The translations under genes were made by a program, and so were the position numbers. The notes below the pieces were generated by a model that saw nothing but the letters and a program-made list of their open reading frames with translations, ran no database searches and had not been told where the DNA came from. Shown in pieces: positions 1 through 7,120 of a stretch of 64,000 bases of DNA. The stretch is from assembly GCA_944393005.1 (NCBI GenBank), contig CALXYO010000003.1, forward strand, positions 1 through 64,000, given 5' to 3'. The stretch comes from an uncultured Spirochaetales bacterium. Lineage in GTDB: Bacteria; Spirochaetota; Spirochaetia; Sphaerochaetales; Sphaerochaetaceae. The number at the start of each line of letters is the position of its first letter. Position 1 is the first letter of the stretch.

Positions 1-57
1 TTTTGAACGATTATAAAAAGAAAAAGTTCGCAGTTCTCTCAGATATTTCTGAATTAT

Positions 58-294
58 TTATGTCATATTATCTGGAACTACACCAATCATCTGGCAGACC
101 CCTTCCAGTTCAGGGATTGACGTCTTCCTGGAGACTCTAAGGAAAAGGACCTTTTCGCTCTCAAGGTCAATGACCATTGTGGTTCTTGTGCATAGAGGAC
201 TCGCCTTCCCTATGAAGCGGTGGGCGCCCTCTGGCCGTATCTCTTCATACGCATGCTGTGTTCCAAGAAACAGGAATTCAGTGCATAGCGTAAT
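58..294 (-). pseudogene. Unrecognised open fragment without a start codon
   Basis: On the minus strand a frame of about 79 codons is open between a TAA at 295-297 and a TAA at 58-60. It has protein-like composition, including VIDLESEKVLFLRVSRK near the middle and GVVPDNMT at the end. No start codon with a ribosome-binding site is present, and its upstream end runs into the 3' end of the acetyltransferase gene in another frame. I do not recognise the family. The simplest reading is the 3' remnant of a gene whose front was lost when the acetyltransferase DNA arrived; it could also be chance. Confidence 0.3.
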
Positions 295-820
295 TTATCT
301 TTACCATATGAATATGATCTTCCCAAACTCCATTGATATTCAGATAGTATTTTGAAAGCCCTTCATTCATATACTGATTTTTTTCTAGAACTCTTAAAGA
401 CGCTTTGTTTTTCGGCATGACATTTGCTTCTATGCGGTGTAGACCTAATTCCTCAAACGCATATCTTGTAATCATTTCTACAGCCATAGACATATATCCG
501 TTGCCCACATAATCTTTGTCTAATTTATATCCAAGAAATGCCGAGCAAAAAGCTCCCCATACCACATTGTTCAAGCCGATTGCACCTATTATTTTTGAGG
601 GCTCTTCCTGCAATATTATATAAAAACGAAAAGCTGTTTTTGCCTCATAATCAGCCATTTCCCTTTTTAATGCTGTTTGCTGATATTCCAGAGTGAAAAA
701 CCCCTCGCTGCGTACAGGTTCAAAAGTTTCTAAAAATGCCCTGTTTCTCTTATAGTAATCAACTACTTGTTCTGCAAGAGATGGCTCTGCAGGGATAAGT
801 CGAATATATTGATTTTCCAT
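278..820 (-). CDS. GNAT-family N-acetyltransferase (RimJ/RimL-like)
   Basis: A cytoplasmic acetyl-CoA-dependent N-acetyltransferase of about 180 residues. The fold is visible as an N-terminal IRLIPAEPS strand, a central IIGAIGLNNV segment, the acetyl-CoA region around LDKDYVGNGYMSMAVEMI, and the characteristic GLHRIEANVMPKNKASLRVLEK stretch (split here as GLHRIEANVM then PKNKASLRVLEK) seen in RimJ/RimL-type proteins that modify protein N-termini or small molecules. The ATG at 820 gives MENQYIRL; an in-frame ATG at 844 exists but neither has a well-placed ribosome-binding site, so the start is uncertain. It sits alone in decayed DNA, which suggests horizontal arrival. The substrate cannot be told from sequence. 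Confidence 0.8.
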   Translation of the reverse strand: MENQYIRLIPAEPSLAEQVVDYYKRNRAFLETFEPVRSEGFFTLEYQQTALKREMADYEAKTAFRFYIILQEEPSKIIGAIGLNNVVWGAFCSAFLGYKLDKDYVGNGYMSMAVEMITRYAFEELGLHRIEANVMPKNKASLRVLEKNQYMNEGLSKYYLNINGVWEDHIHMVKINYAMH

Positions 821-844
821 TTTTCCAAATATGCACTCCTGCAT

Positions 845-1481
845 TCTTCAATTTGCTGTTCTCATTATATCATTTTCTCCCAACCACTTGCACGAAATTG
901 TGGAACTGGATGAAGATGGGCACCAACTTCAGGAGAAGTGGCCACTGATCTGCTATGGTGCCGCTCCCGATTCCAGGGTTGCAATCTCGAATCCACCTGG
1001 ACGACCCCTTGAAAAACACAACCACATTAATTTGAAACCTCTCTTTTTGTAAGAAGTCTAGACACCACTATATAATGGATGCAACATAACTCCTTGTAAT
1101 TAAACAAAATTTCTATTTTCTGAAACAAGTTTTCTGTTTGAACATTAAGAAAATTGAGAAAAGTCGCCGTGTAAAACCCCGTCTTCACCTTCAAAACAAG
1201 AAAGCATGTTTCAAGCTCAAATTCCTAAATAGGGTATGTGACAGCTGATTATGAAATAACGTTTCCCTAAAATGGAAATCATCTTCCACAAATGCAACAA
1301 ATACATATGAAATGCCTTTTTTCCTGCATATAAGAGTGTTTCATCTTGTTTTTTGCCAATTGAAAGTGGAACATGGATTCAAATTTTTTGTATTGTCTTT
1401 CTACCTATTGCATCTTACTTTCCAATCTTGTAACATGATATATAAATCTTAAGAAGTTATTTACTAGAAAGCATCATATAG
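845..1481. other. Intergenic stretch, no supported gene
   Basis: About 640 bases with increasing AT content. A 73-codon plus-strand frame at 831-1052 has no ribosome-binding site and no family features, so I do not call it. No IS ends, long repeats or RNA gene are visible. It reads as decayed DNA. Confidence 0.5.
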
Positions 1482-1482
1482 G

Positions 1483-1510
1483 GATGGAGGTTCGAGCCCC
1501 GTCTCTCACG
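1483..1510 (+). other. tRNA/tmRNA 3'-end-like remnant
   Basis: The stretch contains GGAGGTTCGAGCCCC, which resembles a T-arm with its TTCGA loop, followed by a GTCTCTCACG acceptor-like end, just ahead of a terminator. The T-stem does not pair cleanly in the standard 5+7 geometry and no 5' half is found upstream. It could be the 3' fragment left by integration of an element into a tRNA or tmRNA gene. Weakly supported. Confidence 0.25.
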
Positions 1511-1513
1511 TAA

Positions 1514-1543
1514 AAATCTCTGGTTTATGCCAGAGATTTTTTG
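1514..1543 (+). terminator. Rho-independent terminator
   Basis: A perfect 10-bp stem (AAATCTCTGG / CCAGAGATTT) with a six-base loop, continued by a T run, directly downstream of the tRNA-like remnant. Confidence 0.75.
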
Positions 1544-1641
1544 TTGTTTTCGGTATTCCTTCAAATTCTTAACAGTATTTTGGTTAACCATCTATTTATG
1601 TATTCTGGTATATAATGAAAGACAGTTAAAACAAGTAGGGA

Positions 1642-1837
1642 ATGGAAGGGCTGACCGATCACCACCAGCAAGTTTTCTTTCGAACAGCTGATCATGAATG
1701 ACTGGCTGTATGTCGATAAGACCGAATATGTGTGGAAGCTTGTCAATATCACGTTTCCGAATATTGAGGCTGCCAGTTCATTCACAGGTTCACTTGTGGT
1801 ACATATTCTTCATCAGGAAATGACATTCAAACTGTAA
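1642..1837 (+). pseudogene. AAA-ATPase-like / PD-(D/E)XK nuclease family protein, broken
   Basis: From 1670 the frame reads KFSFEQLIMNDWLYVDKT followed by EYVWKLVN, which closely matches the N-terminal signature of the large AAA-ATPase_like family, where the YVDKT motif precedes the Walker A. The likely original start (ATG at 1642, MEGLTDH) is in another frame, so there is a frameshift near 1667. After KLVN the family sequence is lost and the frame stops at 1837, where the intact protein would have some 500 further residues. It is a remnant of a mobile accessory gene. Confidence 0.65.
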
Positions 1838-1838
1838 T

Positions 1839-1961
1839 CGATTTGCACGCAATGCCTTGAAAGATGGTAGTACAGATGATTTCATTTGTTCTGAAAGAAA
1901 CATCAGAGAGTGGAAAGAAGAAGTCTTGACATCTGAGAATGCCGCAGGCTATATGAAATAA
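1839..1961 (+). pseudogene. Unrecognised C-terminal fragment
   Basis: A 40-codon open frame out of register with the preceding remnant, starting RFARNALKDGSTDDFIC and ending LTSENAAGYMK before TAA. No start codon or ribosome-binding site. It looks like the tail of another gene fused by deletion to the broken ATPase-like gene. Family not recognised. Confidence 0.3.
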
Positions 1962-1985
1962 GAGAGGCACCTTACAGCACCTCTC
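1962..1985 (-). terminator. Possible terminator of sufCB
   Basis: GAGAGG at 1962-1967 pairs with CCTCTC at 1980-1985 across a 12-base loop, followed on the minus strand by TTATTTC. It lies just past the sufB stop. The stem is short, so the call is tentative. Confidence 0.4.
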
Positions 1986-1999
1986 CTGGCTATTGAACT

Positions 2000-2923
2000 T
2001 CATTTCAGGAAGCCTTCAATTATCTTTGCTTCTGCCTCTTCCTCGCTCAGGCCGAAAGTCCGGAGTTTCATTATCTGCTCACCCGCGATCTTGCCGATTG
2101 CGGCTTCATGGATCAGGCTTGCATCTTCGCATGCCGCATACAGGGCAGGGGAAGCATTCACCTTGCCGCCTCCCGTGATGATGGCATCACATTCACTGTG
2201 ACCGGTGCAGCGGGCGTTTCCTGTGATTGTTGATTTATATTCCTGATAGGAAGAATCCCTGGCAACGGATCTGGATACGAGATCAACGGCAGAGTCATCT
2301 CCGCTGAGGGTGACCTCGAATTCGGTACATGCCTTTTCATTTCCTGTGGTGAGCAGATGTTCCTTGATCACCAGACGGGCACCGGCTGCAAGTTCTGCTT
2401 TGGTCACTCTTTTCGTACTGTCAACTCCGCCAAGCTGGCTTGTGTCCATTTCAAGACTGCTGCCTTCTTGCATATAGACTTCAGTGACCGGATCGATGAC
2501 TCTCCGTGTATCGTGTGTGCCGCCTTTTCCTATATGTTTTTCCTCATATACAGCCTTGCTGTTCCTGCCCATGAAGAAGCGGTGTATGCCGCTGTGACGG
2601 GCTTCCTCTCCGTTGTTCACATGGATGCCGCAGCCTGCGATGATTCTGACATCTGCGTCTTCTCCGACATAGAAGTCATTGTAGACCAGGTCGTTTATGT
2701 CAGCAGCGGTTACACATGCGGGGATTGCGACTTTTTCCCCTCTGGTGCCGGGTGCGATATGGATATCAAGACCGGATCCGTCAGCTTTTGGCTCGATCTT
2801 TATATGTTCGCTGGACATTCTCTCAATGCTTTTTCCGTTTTCCCTTATGTTATGGGCACAGCCTTCTTTCTTTATCTCATCCCACGAGGAAATAAGTTCA
2901 AGAAGCTCATCTCTTTCGCTCAT
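2000..2923 (-). CDS. sufB: SufB/SufD-family Fe-S scaffold protein, short form (SmsB-like)
   Basis: A 307-residue member of the SufB/SufD beta-helix scaffold family. The core runs through repeated strands such as VYNDFYVGEDADVRIIAGCG, then GIHRFFMGRNSKAVYEEKH and, near the end, ARCTGHSECDAIITGGGKV and HEAAIGKIAGEQIMKLRTFG, the conserved family end. It is clearly shorter than canonical SufB (about 470) and is paired with only SufC; no sufD, sufS, sufE or sufU is nearby. This is the architecture of the two-gene SUF-like minimal (SMS) systems known from anaerobes. The start at 2923 gives MSERDEL and overlaps the sufC stop (ATGA), so the two are translationally coupled. The role is assembly of Fe-S clusters in the cytoplasm with SufC ATPase. 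Confidence 0.88.
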   Translation of the reverse strand: MSERDELLELISSWDEIKKEGCAHNIRENGKSIERMSSEHIKIEPKADGSGLDIHIAPGTRGEKVAIPACVTAADINDLVYNDFYVGEDADVRIIAGCGIHVNNGEEARHSGIHRFFMGRNSKAVYEEKHIGKGGTHDTRRVIDPVTEVYMQEGSSLEMDTSQLGGVDSTKRVTKAELAAGARLVIKEHLLTTGNEKACTEFEVTLSGDDSAVDLVSRSVARDSSYQEYKSTITGNARCTGHSECDAIITGGGKVNASPALYAACEDASLIHEAAIGKIAGEQIMKLRTFGLSEEEAEAKIIEGFLK

Positions 2924-3642
2924 AGTCTTTCCTCCTCTCTCATCCTCATCGGACATGACGGTATTGATACAAGGGAGGGCAGGATTTCATCCCTGCTTCC
3001 GTCTTTTGCAACGCTGCCGTTTTCAACCACTATTATCCTGTCGGCAACATCAAGGATCCGCTCCTGGTGGCTTATGATTATCTGGGAGGCTTTCTTCTCC
3101 CTCTTCATTTCCTCAAATGCTGCGATGAGACCTGTGAATGACCAGAGGTCGATTCCGGCTTCAGGTTCATCAAATATCACGAGACGGGAAGGCCGTGCGA
3201 GAACCGATGCGATTTCAATCCTCTTTATCTCCCCGCCCGAGAGTGAAGCATTCACCTCCCTGTCCTTGTAGTCCCTTCCGCACAGACCGACCTTCGCAAG
3301 CAGTGCGCAGACTTCCCCGTCGCTGAGGTCTTTCCCGCTGCCGAGGCTGAGAAGATCCTTTACAGTCAGGCCCTTGAATCTCACCGGCTGCTGAAAAGCA
3401 TAGCTTATTCCGCGCTTTGCCCTTTGTGTGACGTCAAGTCCCGTTATGTCTTCTCCGTCCAGCATTATTGTTCCTTTATCCGGAGTGATGAGGCCTGCAA
3501 TGACTTTTGCAAGTGTGGTCTTGCCTCCGCCGTTGGGGCCTGTTATTACGGATAAGCCTGTATTTTCTATTGTGAGTGAAAGATCCCTCAATATAGGCAC
3601 TCCGTCAGGAGTGCTCCATGATATATTCCTCAATTCAAGCAT
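2920..3642 (-). CDS. sufC: SufC-family Fe-S assembly ATPase (SmsC-like)
   Basis: A soluble ABC ATPase of 240 residues with Walker A GPNGGGKTT near residue 38, the signature LSGGEIKR and Walker B LVIFDEPEAGIDLW, a SufC-type Walker B with EAGID. It drives conformational change of the SufB-like scaffold during Fe-S cluster assembly. GGAGG lies before the ATG at 3642. It is first in a two-gene operon, and upstream lies a Fur/PerR-like palindrome. Distinguished from transporter ATPases by the EPEAGID form and by its partner. Confidence 0.9.
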   Translation of the reverse strand: MLELRNISWSTPDGVPILRDLSLTIENTGLSVITGPNGGGKTTLAKVIAGLITPDKGTIMLDGEDITGLDVTQRAKRGISYAFQQPVRFKGLTVKDLLSLGSGKDLSDGEVCALLAKVGLCGRDYKDREVNASLSGGEIKRIEIASVLARPSRLVIFDEPEAGIDLWSFTGLIAAFEEMKREKKASQIIISHQERILDVADRIIVVENGSVAKDGSRDEILPSLVSIPSCPMRMREEERL

Positions 3643-3663
3643 CAGTATGCCTCCGTCAACAAA

Positions 3664-3678
3664 GAATAATGATTATGA
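3664..3678. promoter_or_regulatory. Fur/PerR-like operator upstream of sufCB
   Basis: The core ATAAT-G-ATTAT at 3667-3675, flanked on each side by A/T, matches 11 of 14 symmetric positions of the PerR consensus TTATAAT-N-ATTATAA and resembles the Fur 7-1-7 box. It lies 22 bases upstream of the sufC start. Iron- or peroxide-responsive control of Fe-S assembly would fit; no fur or perR gene is in the window. Confidence 0.5.
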
Positions 3679-3723
3679 ATGGTTTCGGAAAGTGTTAGTT
3701 TTGACAAACATAAGACATGTGTG

Positions 3724-3751
3724 AAAAGAAAACAGCCGGCGGACCGGCTGT
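3724..3751 (-). terminator. Terminator after the amino-acid ABC operon
   Basis: ACAGCCGG (3732-3739) pairs with CCGGCTGT (3744-3751) around a CGGA loop; read on the minus strand it is followed by GTTTTCTTTTC. It ends the glnQ-type operon ahead of sufCB. Confidence 0.8.
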
Positions 3752-3761
3752 CTTGGTGCAA

Positions 3762-4505
3762 TCAGAGAATATGATTCAGGAAGCTTCTTGTTCTCTCTGA
3801 TTTCGGGTTGCTGAAAATCTCATCCGGAGTACCTGTCTCTATTATCTCACCGGCATCCATGAATATGATCTTGTCCGCAGCTGCTTTTGCAAATCCCATC
3901 TCGTGCGTGACCAGAAGCATTGTCATTCCTTCCTTTGCAAGATCAAGCATTACATCAAGGACTTCCTTTATCATCTCGGGATCCAGCGCGCTGGTCGGTT
4001 CGTCAAAGAGCATGGCTTTGGGCTTCATTGCAAGGGAACGTGCAATGGCGACTCTCTGCTGCTGACCGCCTGAAAGCTGGTTCGGCCTGTTCTTCGCCTT
4101 ATCCTCAAGCCCGACACGCTTCAGAAGGCTCATTGCAAGTTCATCTGCCTCTGCCTTATTCATCTTGAGCACCTTGCGCGGTGCAAGTGTTATGTTGTCC
4201 AGAACGGAGAGGTGGGGGAAGAGATTGAACGACTGGAACACCATGCCGACTTCTTCCCTTATTTTCCTCAGATCGGTTTTCGGATCCGTAACTTCAATTC
4301 CGTCGATCCTGATTGAGCCGCTTGTGGGTTCCTCAAGCTTGTTCACGCTTCTCAGCAGTGTTGACTTTCCCGAGCCGCTTGGCCCGATTATCACAACGAC
4401 TTCTCCGTCATTTACAGTCAGGCTTGCATGCTTGACTGCGTGTACCGTTTTTATTCCCTCTACAGTGAAGTCCTTGCAGAGGTCAGTAATTTCAATCTTA
4501 GCCAT
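3762..4505 (-). CDS. Polar amino-acid ABC transporter ATP-binding protein
   Basis: The 247-residue ATPase of a polar amino-acid importer (GlnQ/ArtP/HisP group). It shows Walker [13 protein letters not shown]-loop [15 protein letters not shown], signature LSGGQQQR, Walker [15 protein letters not shown] and the H-switch VTHEMGFA. The start at 4505 (MAKIEITDL) overlaps the permease end by 8 bases; the longer frame upstream has no family sequence. It is third of three coupled genes (binding protein, permease, ATPase). ArgR-like boxes upstream suggest arginine or another basic amino acid, but this is inference. Confidence 0.92.
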   Translation of the reverse strand: MAKIEITDLCKDFTVEGIKTVHAVKHASLTVNDGEVVVIIGPSGSGKSTLLRSVNKLEEPTSGSIRIDGIEVTDPKTDLRKIREEVGMVFQSFNLFPHLSVLDNITLAPRKVLKMNKAEADELAMSLLKRVGLEDKAKNRPNQLSGGQQQRVAIARSLAMKPKAMLFDEPTSALDPEMIKEVLDVMLDLAKEGMTMLLVTHEMGFAKAAADKIIFMDAGEIIETGTPDEIFSNPKSERTRSFLNHIL

Positions 4506-5358
4506 TTTTATGCAGTCTCTCCTCAAGCATACCCACAAGCCTTGAAAGCACAAGTGTGAATATAAGATAAATCAGTGCGACGATGAGCATCGTCTCAAGG
4601 GAAAGGAAGGTTCTTGAAATGTATTCCCTTCCTTTTCTCAGAATATCGGCAAGTGCAAGCTGGCTTACAAGGGAAGAATCCTTGAGCATTGATATGAATT
4701 CGTTTCCGATTGCTGGCAAGACAACCTTCACTGTCTGCGGAAGGATTACATGAATGAATGTCTGGCTACGGCTCATGCCGAGTGCGGTTGCCGCCTCGGT
4801 CTGTCCTTTCGGAATCGCCTGAATGCCGGCTCTGACGATTTCTCCCATGTATGCGCCGAAGCAGATTGACAGCGAGATGATCGCAGCGAGCATTCCTTCA
4901 AGATGCAGGAAGCGTCCCAGTGCATAGTAGATGAATATGAGCTGGACGAGGAGGGGAATACCTCTTATGAGCTCAACATACACACCTGAGATCATGTTGA
5001 TCCAGCGGCGTTTTGATACCGAGCCGAGTCCGGCGAAGGTACCGATCACGACTGCTCCGATAATTGCGAATATCGTGACCTGGAAAGTAACCGGTGCACC
5101 CTGGATACAGACAATGAATATCTGTCTGTATGGTTCCGGCTTGAAGATTATCAGGGCAAGCAGCAGTGCGATTGCCCCGATGAACGTGATACGCCAGGAA
5201 GAGAGAACATGTTTTTCTCCCTTTTTCGGAATCAGCGGACCATCTGTCATGGTGATGGTCGCCGGTTTCTTGTCATTCAGTGCGGCCGCATCAACAGAAA
5301 GAACCTTCTTTCTTATGCTTTCCGCCTTCAAGGCTTCATCAATCTGGTTGTTATCCAT
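4498..5358 (-). CDS. Polar amino-acid ABC transporter permease
   Basis: A 286-residue HisMQ/GlnP-type permease in the inner membrane. An extended cytoplasmic N-terminus of about 50 residues precedes the first membrane segment ([15 protein letters not shown]). The permease domain follows with [20 protein letters not shown] and the EAA loop [21 protein letters not shown] that contacts the ATPase. One permease gene implies a homodimer. AGGAAACAGG precedes the ATG. It lies 13 bases after the first binding protein and overlaps the ATPase gene. Confidence 0.92.
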   Translation of the reverse strand: MDNNQIDEALKAESIRKKVLSVDAAALNDKKPATITMTDGPLIPKKGEKHVLSSWRITFIGAIALLLALIIFKPEPYRQIFIVCIQGAPVTFQVTIFAIIGAVVIGTFAGLGSVSKRRWINMISGVYVELIRGIPLLVQLIFIYYALGRFLHLEGMLAAIISLSICFGAYMGEIVRAGIQAIPKGQTEAATALGMSRSQTFIHVILPQTVKVVLPAIGNEFISMLKDSSLVSQLALADILRKGREYISRTFLSLETMLIVALIYLIFTLVLSRLVGMLEERLHKNG

Positions 5359-5371
5359 AAAACCTGTTTCC

Positions 5372-6121
5372 TTAAATCAAATTCCATTTAGCATACAGCT
5401 CTTCAAGCTGTCCGCTTTCTCTCAGAGTATCAACGGCAGAGTTGATAAGGTCAAGCAGTTCACTGTTACCTTTCTCCACTGCGATTGCTATATCCTCAAC
5501 GGTATCGCTTGCCGTTCCGGTGACTGCGAGCATTTCCCTGTAGTTCTCATTTGCAAGTACGTAATCGGATGCGATCACCGAGTCACAGACAACCGCATCG
5601 CTGTTTCCGTTGATCATATCCTCGATTGCAAGTGCGATGTCCTCATATGCCTTTATCTCAATCTCGGGATATTCTTCCATCGCGAAATGACCTGTCGTTC
5701 CCATCTGGACACCGACTGTCTTTCCGAAGAGGGACCGGGCATCAGTCAGGTCTTCATTCTCCTTCAGTGTGAGGATCGACTGTGTTACCTGATATATGGT
5801 CTGCGAGAAGTCTATTGTCTGTTTTCTCTCTTCCGTTACCGTCACACCGCTTGCAATTCCGTCATACTGTCCGTTTGCAAGTCCTGCGAAGATTGTATCC
5901 CAGGAAGTATTGACGTAATCCATCGGAACACCTGTGACTTCGCTCATGGCCTTGATGAGGTCGATTTCAAAGCCGACTATGTCTCCGTTCTCGTCAACGT
6001 ATTCAAGAGGAGGCCAGTTGGCATTTGTTGCGAATGTATATCCGTCATCTTCACCTGCACCTGAGGCGAAAAGGGTAACCGAGCAGATCAGAGCAAGTAA
6101 AACAAGAAAAGTCTTTTTCAT
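5372..6121 (-). CDS. Amino-acid ABC transporter substrate-binding protein 1
   Basis: A 249-residue periplasmic binding protein (family 3). The N-terminal signal peptide MKKTFLVLLALICSVTLFA ends in an Ala-X-Ala-like site with no lipobox cysteine. The mature part has WPPLEYVDENGDIVGFEIDL, the amino-acid-binding GVTVTEERKQTIDFSQ region and ends in LEELYAKWN. GGGG lies before the ATG at 6121. It heads the operon with permease and ATPase and is a paralogue of the next gene upstream. Basic or polar amino acids are the likely ligands. Confidence 0.9.
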   Translation of the reverse strand: MKKTFLVLLALICSVTLFASGAGEDDGYTFATNANWPPLEYVDENGDIVGFEIDLIKAMSEVTGVPMDYVNTSWDTIFAGLANGQYDGIASGVTVTEERKQTIDFSQTIYQVTQSILTLKENEDLTDARSLFGKTVGVQMGTTGHFAMEEYPEIEIKAYEDIALAIEDMINGNSDAVVCDSVIASDYVLANENYREMLAVTGTASDTVEDIAIAVEKGNSELLDLINSAVDTLRESGQLEELYAKWNLI

Positions 6122-6153
6122 AATATACCCCACTTTCTGTATAATATAGGCGT

Positions 6154-6204
6154 ATTATGAAAATTTATGCATACAAGGTCAAGTAATTATGCATAAAATA
6201 TGCA
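6154..6204 (-). promoter_or_regulatory. Promoter with ArgR-like boxes, binding protein 1 operon
   Basis: Minus-strand promoter TTGACC (6177-6182), 17-base spacer, CATAAT (6154-6159). The spacer and -10 contain TGCATAAATTTTCA (6158-6171), 12 of 14 matches to the ARG-box form TGAATWWWWATTCA. A second symmetric site, TGCATAAAATATGCA (6190-6204), lies just upstream of -35 but has a 5-base centre. The arrangement fits a repressor of the ArgR family. Confidence 0.5.
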
Positions 6205-6221
6205 TAAAAATTTAAACAAAA

Positions 6222-6246
6222 TAAAAGGAGAGGTAAATCCTCTCCT
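6222..6246 (-). terminator. Terminator after binding protein 2
   Basis: AGGAGAGG (6226-6233) pairs with CCTCTCCT (6239-6246) around TAAAT; on the minus strand it is followed by TTTTATTTTG. It separates the two binding-protein transcription units. Confidence 0.82.
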
Positions 6247-6261
6247 TTTTTCCTGTTACCT

Positions 6262-7011
6262 TTAAAGTATGTTCCACTTTGCCTTGAGTGCATCGAAGGA
6301 ACCGTCCTCCATCATCATCTCAAGACCTTTGTTGATCAGATCCAGGAGTTCCGTATTTCCTTTCTGCACTGCGATTGCGATCTCTTCTGTTGTGAACGGT
6401 TCTCCCGCAACACGGAGAATGCCTGAATAGTTATCGTTGGCAAGAACGAAATCTGAGGCGATGAGTGAGTCACAGACACAGGCTTCAAGGTTGCCGTTGA
6501 TCATGTCCTGAATTGCAAGACCGATATCGTCATACTGTCTTCTGTCAACATCAAAGTCATCAAGCGCGAAGTCTCCTGTTGTTCCGATCTGCACACCGAC
6601 TCTTGCGCCGTCTGTGAGATCATCTGCAGACTGGATCGGAGAATCAGTCAGGACAACCACGACCTGTCCCTGATTTGCAATAGGAGTGGAGAAGTCCATT
6701 GTGAGCTTTCTCTCATCTGTTATTGTGACACCTGATGCGACACCGTCATACTGTCCGTTTGCAAGACCTGCGAAGATTGTATCCCATGGAATGTTCTCGA
6801 CGGTCATCTCGACACCGACATGCTCGCCGATAAGCGGAATGAGCTCTACCTCAAAACCAGTGAGGGTTCCGTTCTCATCAACGAACTCGAATGGAGGCCA
6901 TGTGGCATCTGTAGCGAAATTGTATACACCATCATCCTCGCTTGCACCGCCTGCAAAAACAGGGCAGATTGCAGCAAGGGCAAGAATCAGAACAAAAGCA
7001 AGTTTTTTCAT
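6262..7011 (-). CDS. Amino-acid ABC transporter substrate-binding protein 2
   Basis: A second family-3 periplasmic binding protein of 249 residues, clearly paralogous to binding protein 1 (shared motifs WPPFEFVDENGTLTGFEVEL, SGVTITDERKLTMDFS, IGLAIQDMINGN). Signal peptide MKKLAFVLILALAAICPVFA, no lipobox. GGGAG precedes the ATG. It is monocistronic, with its own promoter and terminator, and no permease of its own, so it most likely delivers a second ligand to the neighbouring permease/ATPase. Confidence 0.9.
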   Translation of the reverse strand: MKKLAFVLILALAAICPVFAGGASEDDGVYNFATDATWPPFEFVDENGTLTGFEVELIPLIGEHVGVEMTVENIPWDTIFAGLANGQYDGVASGVTITDERKLTMDFSTPIANQGQVVVVLTDSPIQSADDLTDGARVGVQIGTTGDFALDDFDVDRRQYDDIGLAIQDMINGNLEACVCDSLIASDFVLANDNYSGILRVAGEPFTTEEIAIAVQKGNTELLDLINKGLEMMMEDGSFDALKAKWNIL

Positions 7012-7044
7012 ATTTTTTCTCCCTTGATTATCAAAATCTGCCCA

Positions 7045-7095
7045 AGTATGTAATTTTATGCATGCTTAGTCAAGTATTTTCTGCATTTTTATTCA
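7045..7095 (-). promoter_or_regulatory. Promoter with ArgR-like boxes, binding protein 2
   Basis: TTGACT (7068-7073), 17-base spacer, CATACT (7045-7050). Just upstream at 7082-7095 lies TGCATTTTTATTCA, 13 of 14 matches to the ARG-box form TGAATWWWWATTCA. A weaker site, TGCATAAAATTACA, is in the spacer. The layout repeats that at 6154-6204. Confidence 0.55.
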
Positions 7096-7120
7096 GAAAT
7101 CAGAAAATCAATGAATAAAA

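Noticed and set aside
831..1052. 73-codon plus-strand frame after the acetyltransferase gene
   Set aside because: No ribosome-binding site and no recognisable motif; it overlaps the acetyltransferase start region.
2357..3271. 304-codon frame opposite sufB and sufC
   Set aside because: Both minus-strand genes have intact family motifs across the same DNA; the frame is a shadow.
4931..6064. 377-codon frame opposite the amino-acid transporter genes
   Set aside because: Shadow of the permease and binding-protein genes; no ribosome-binding site or family features.
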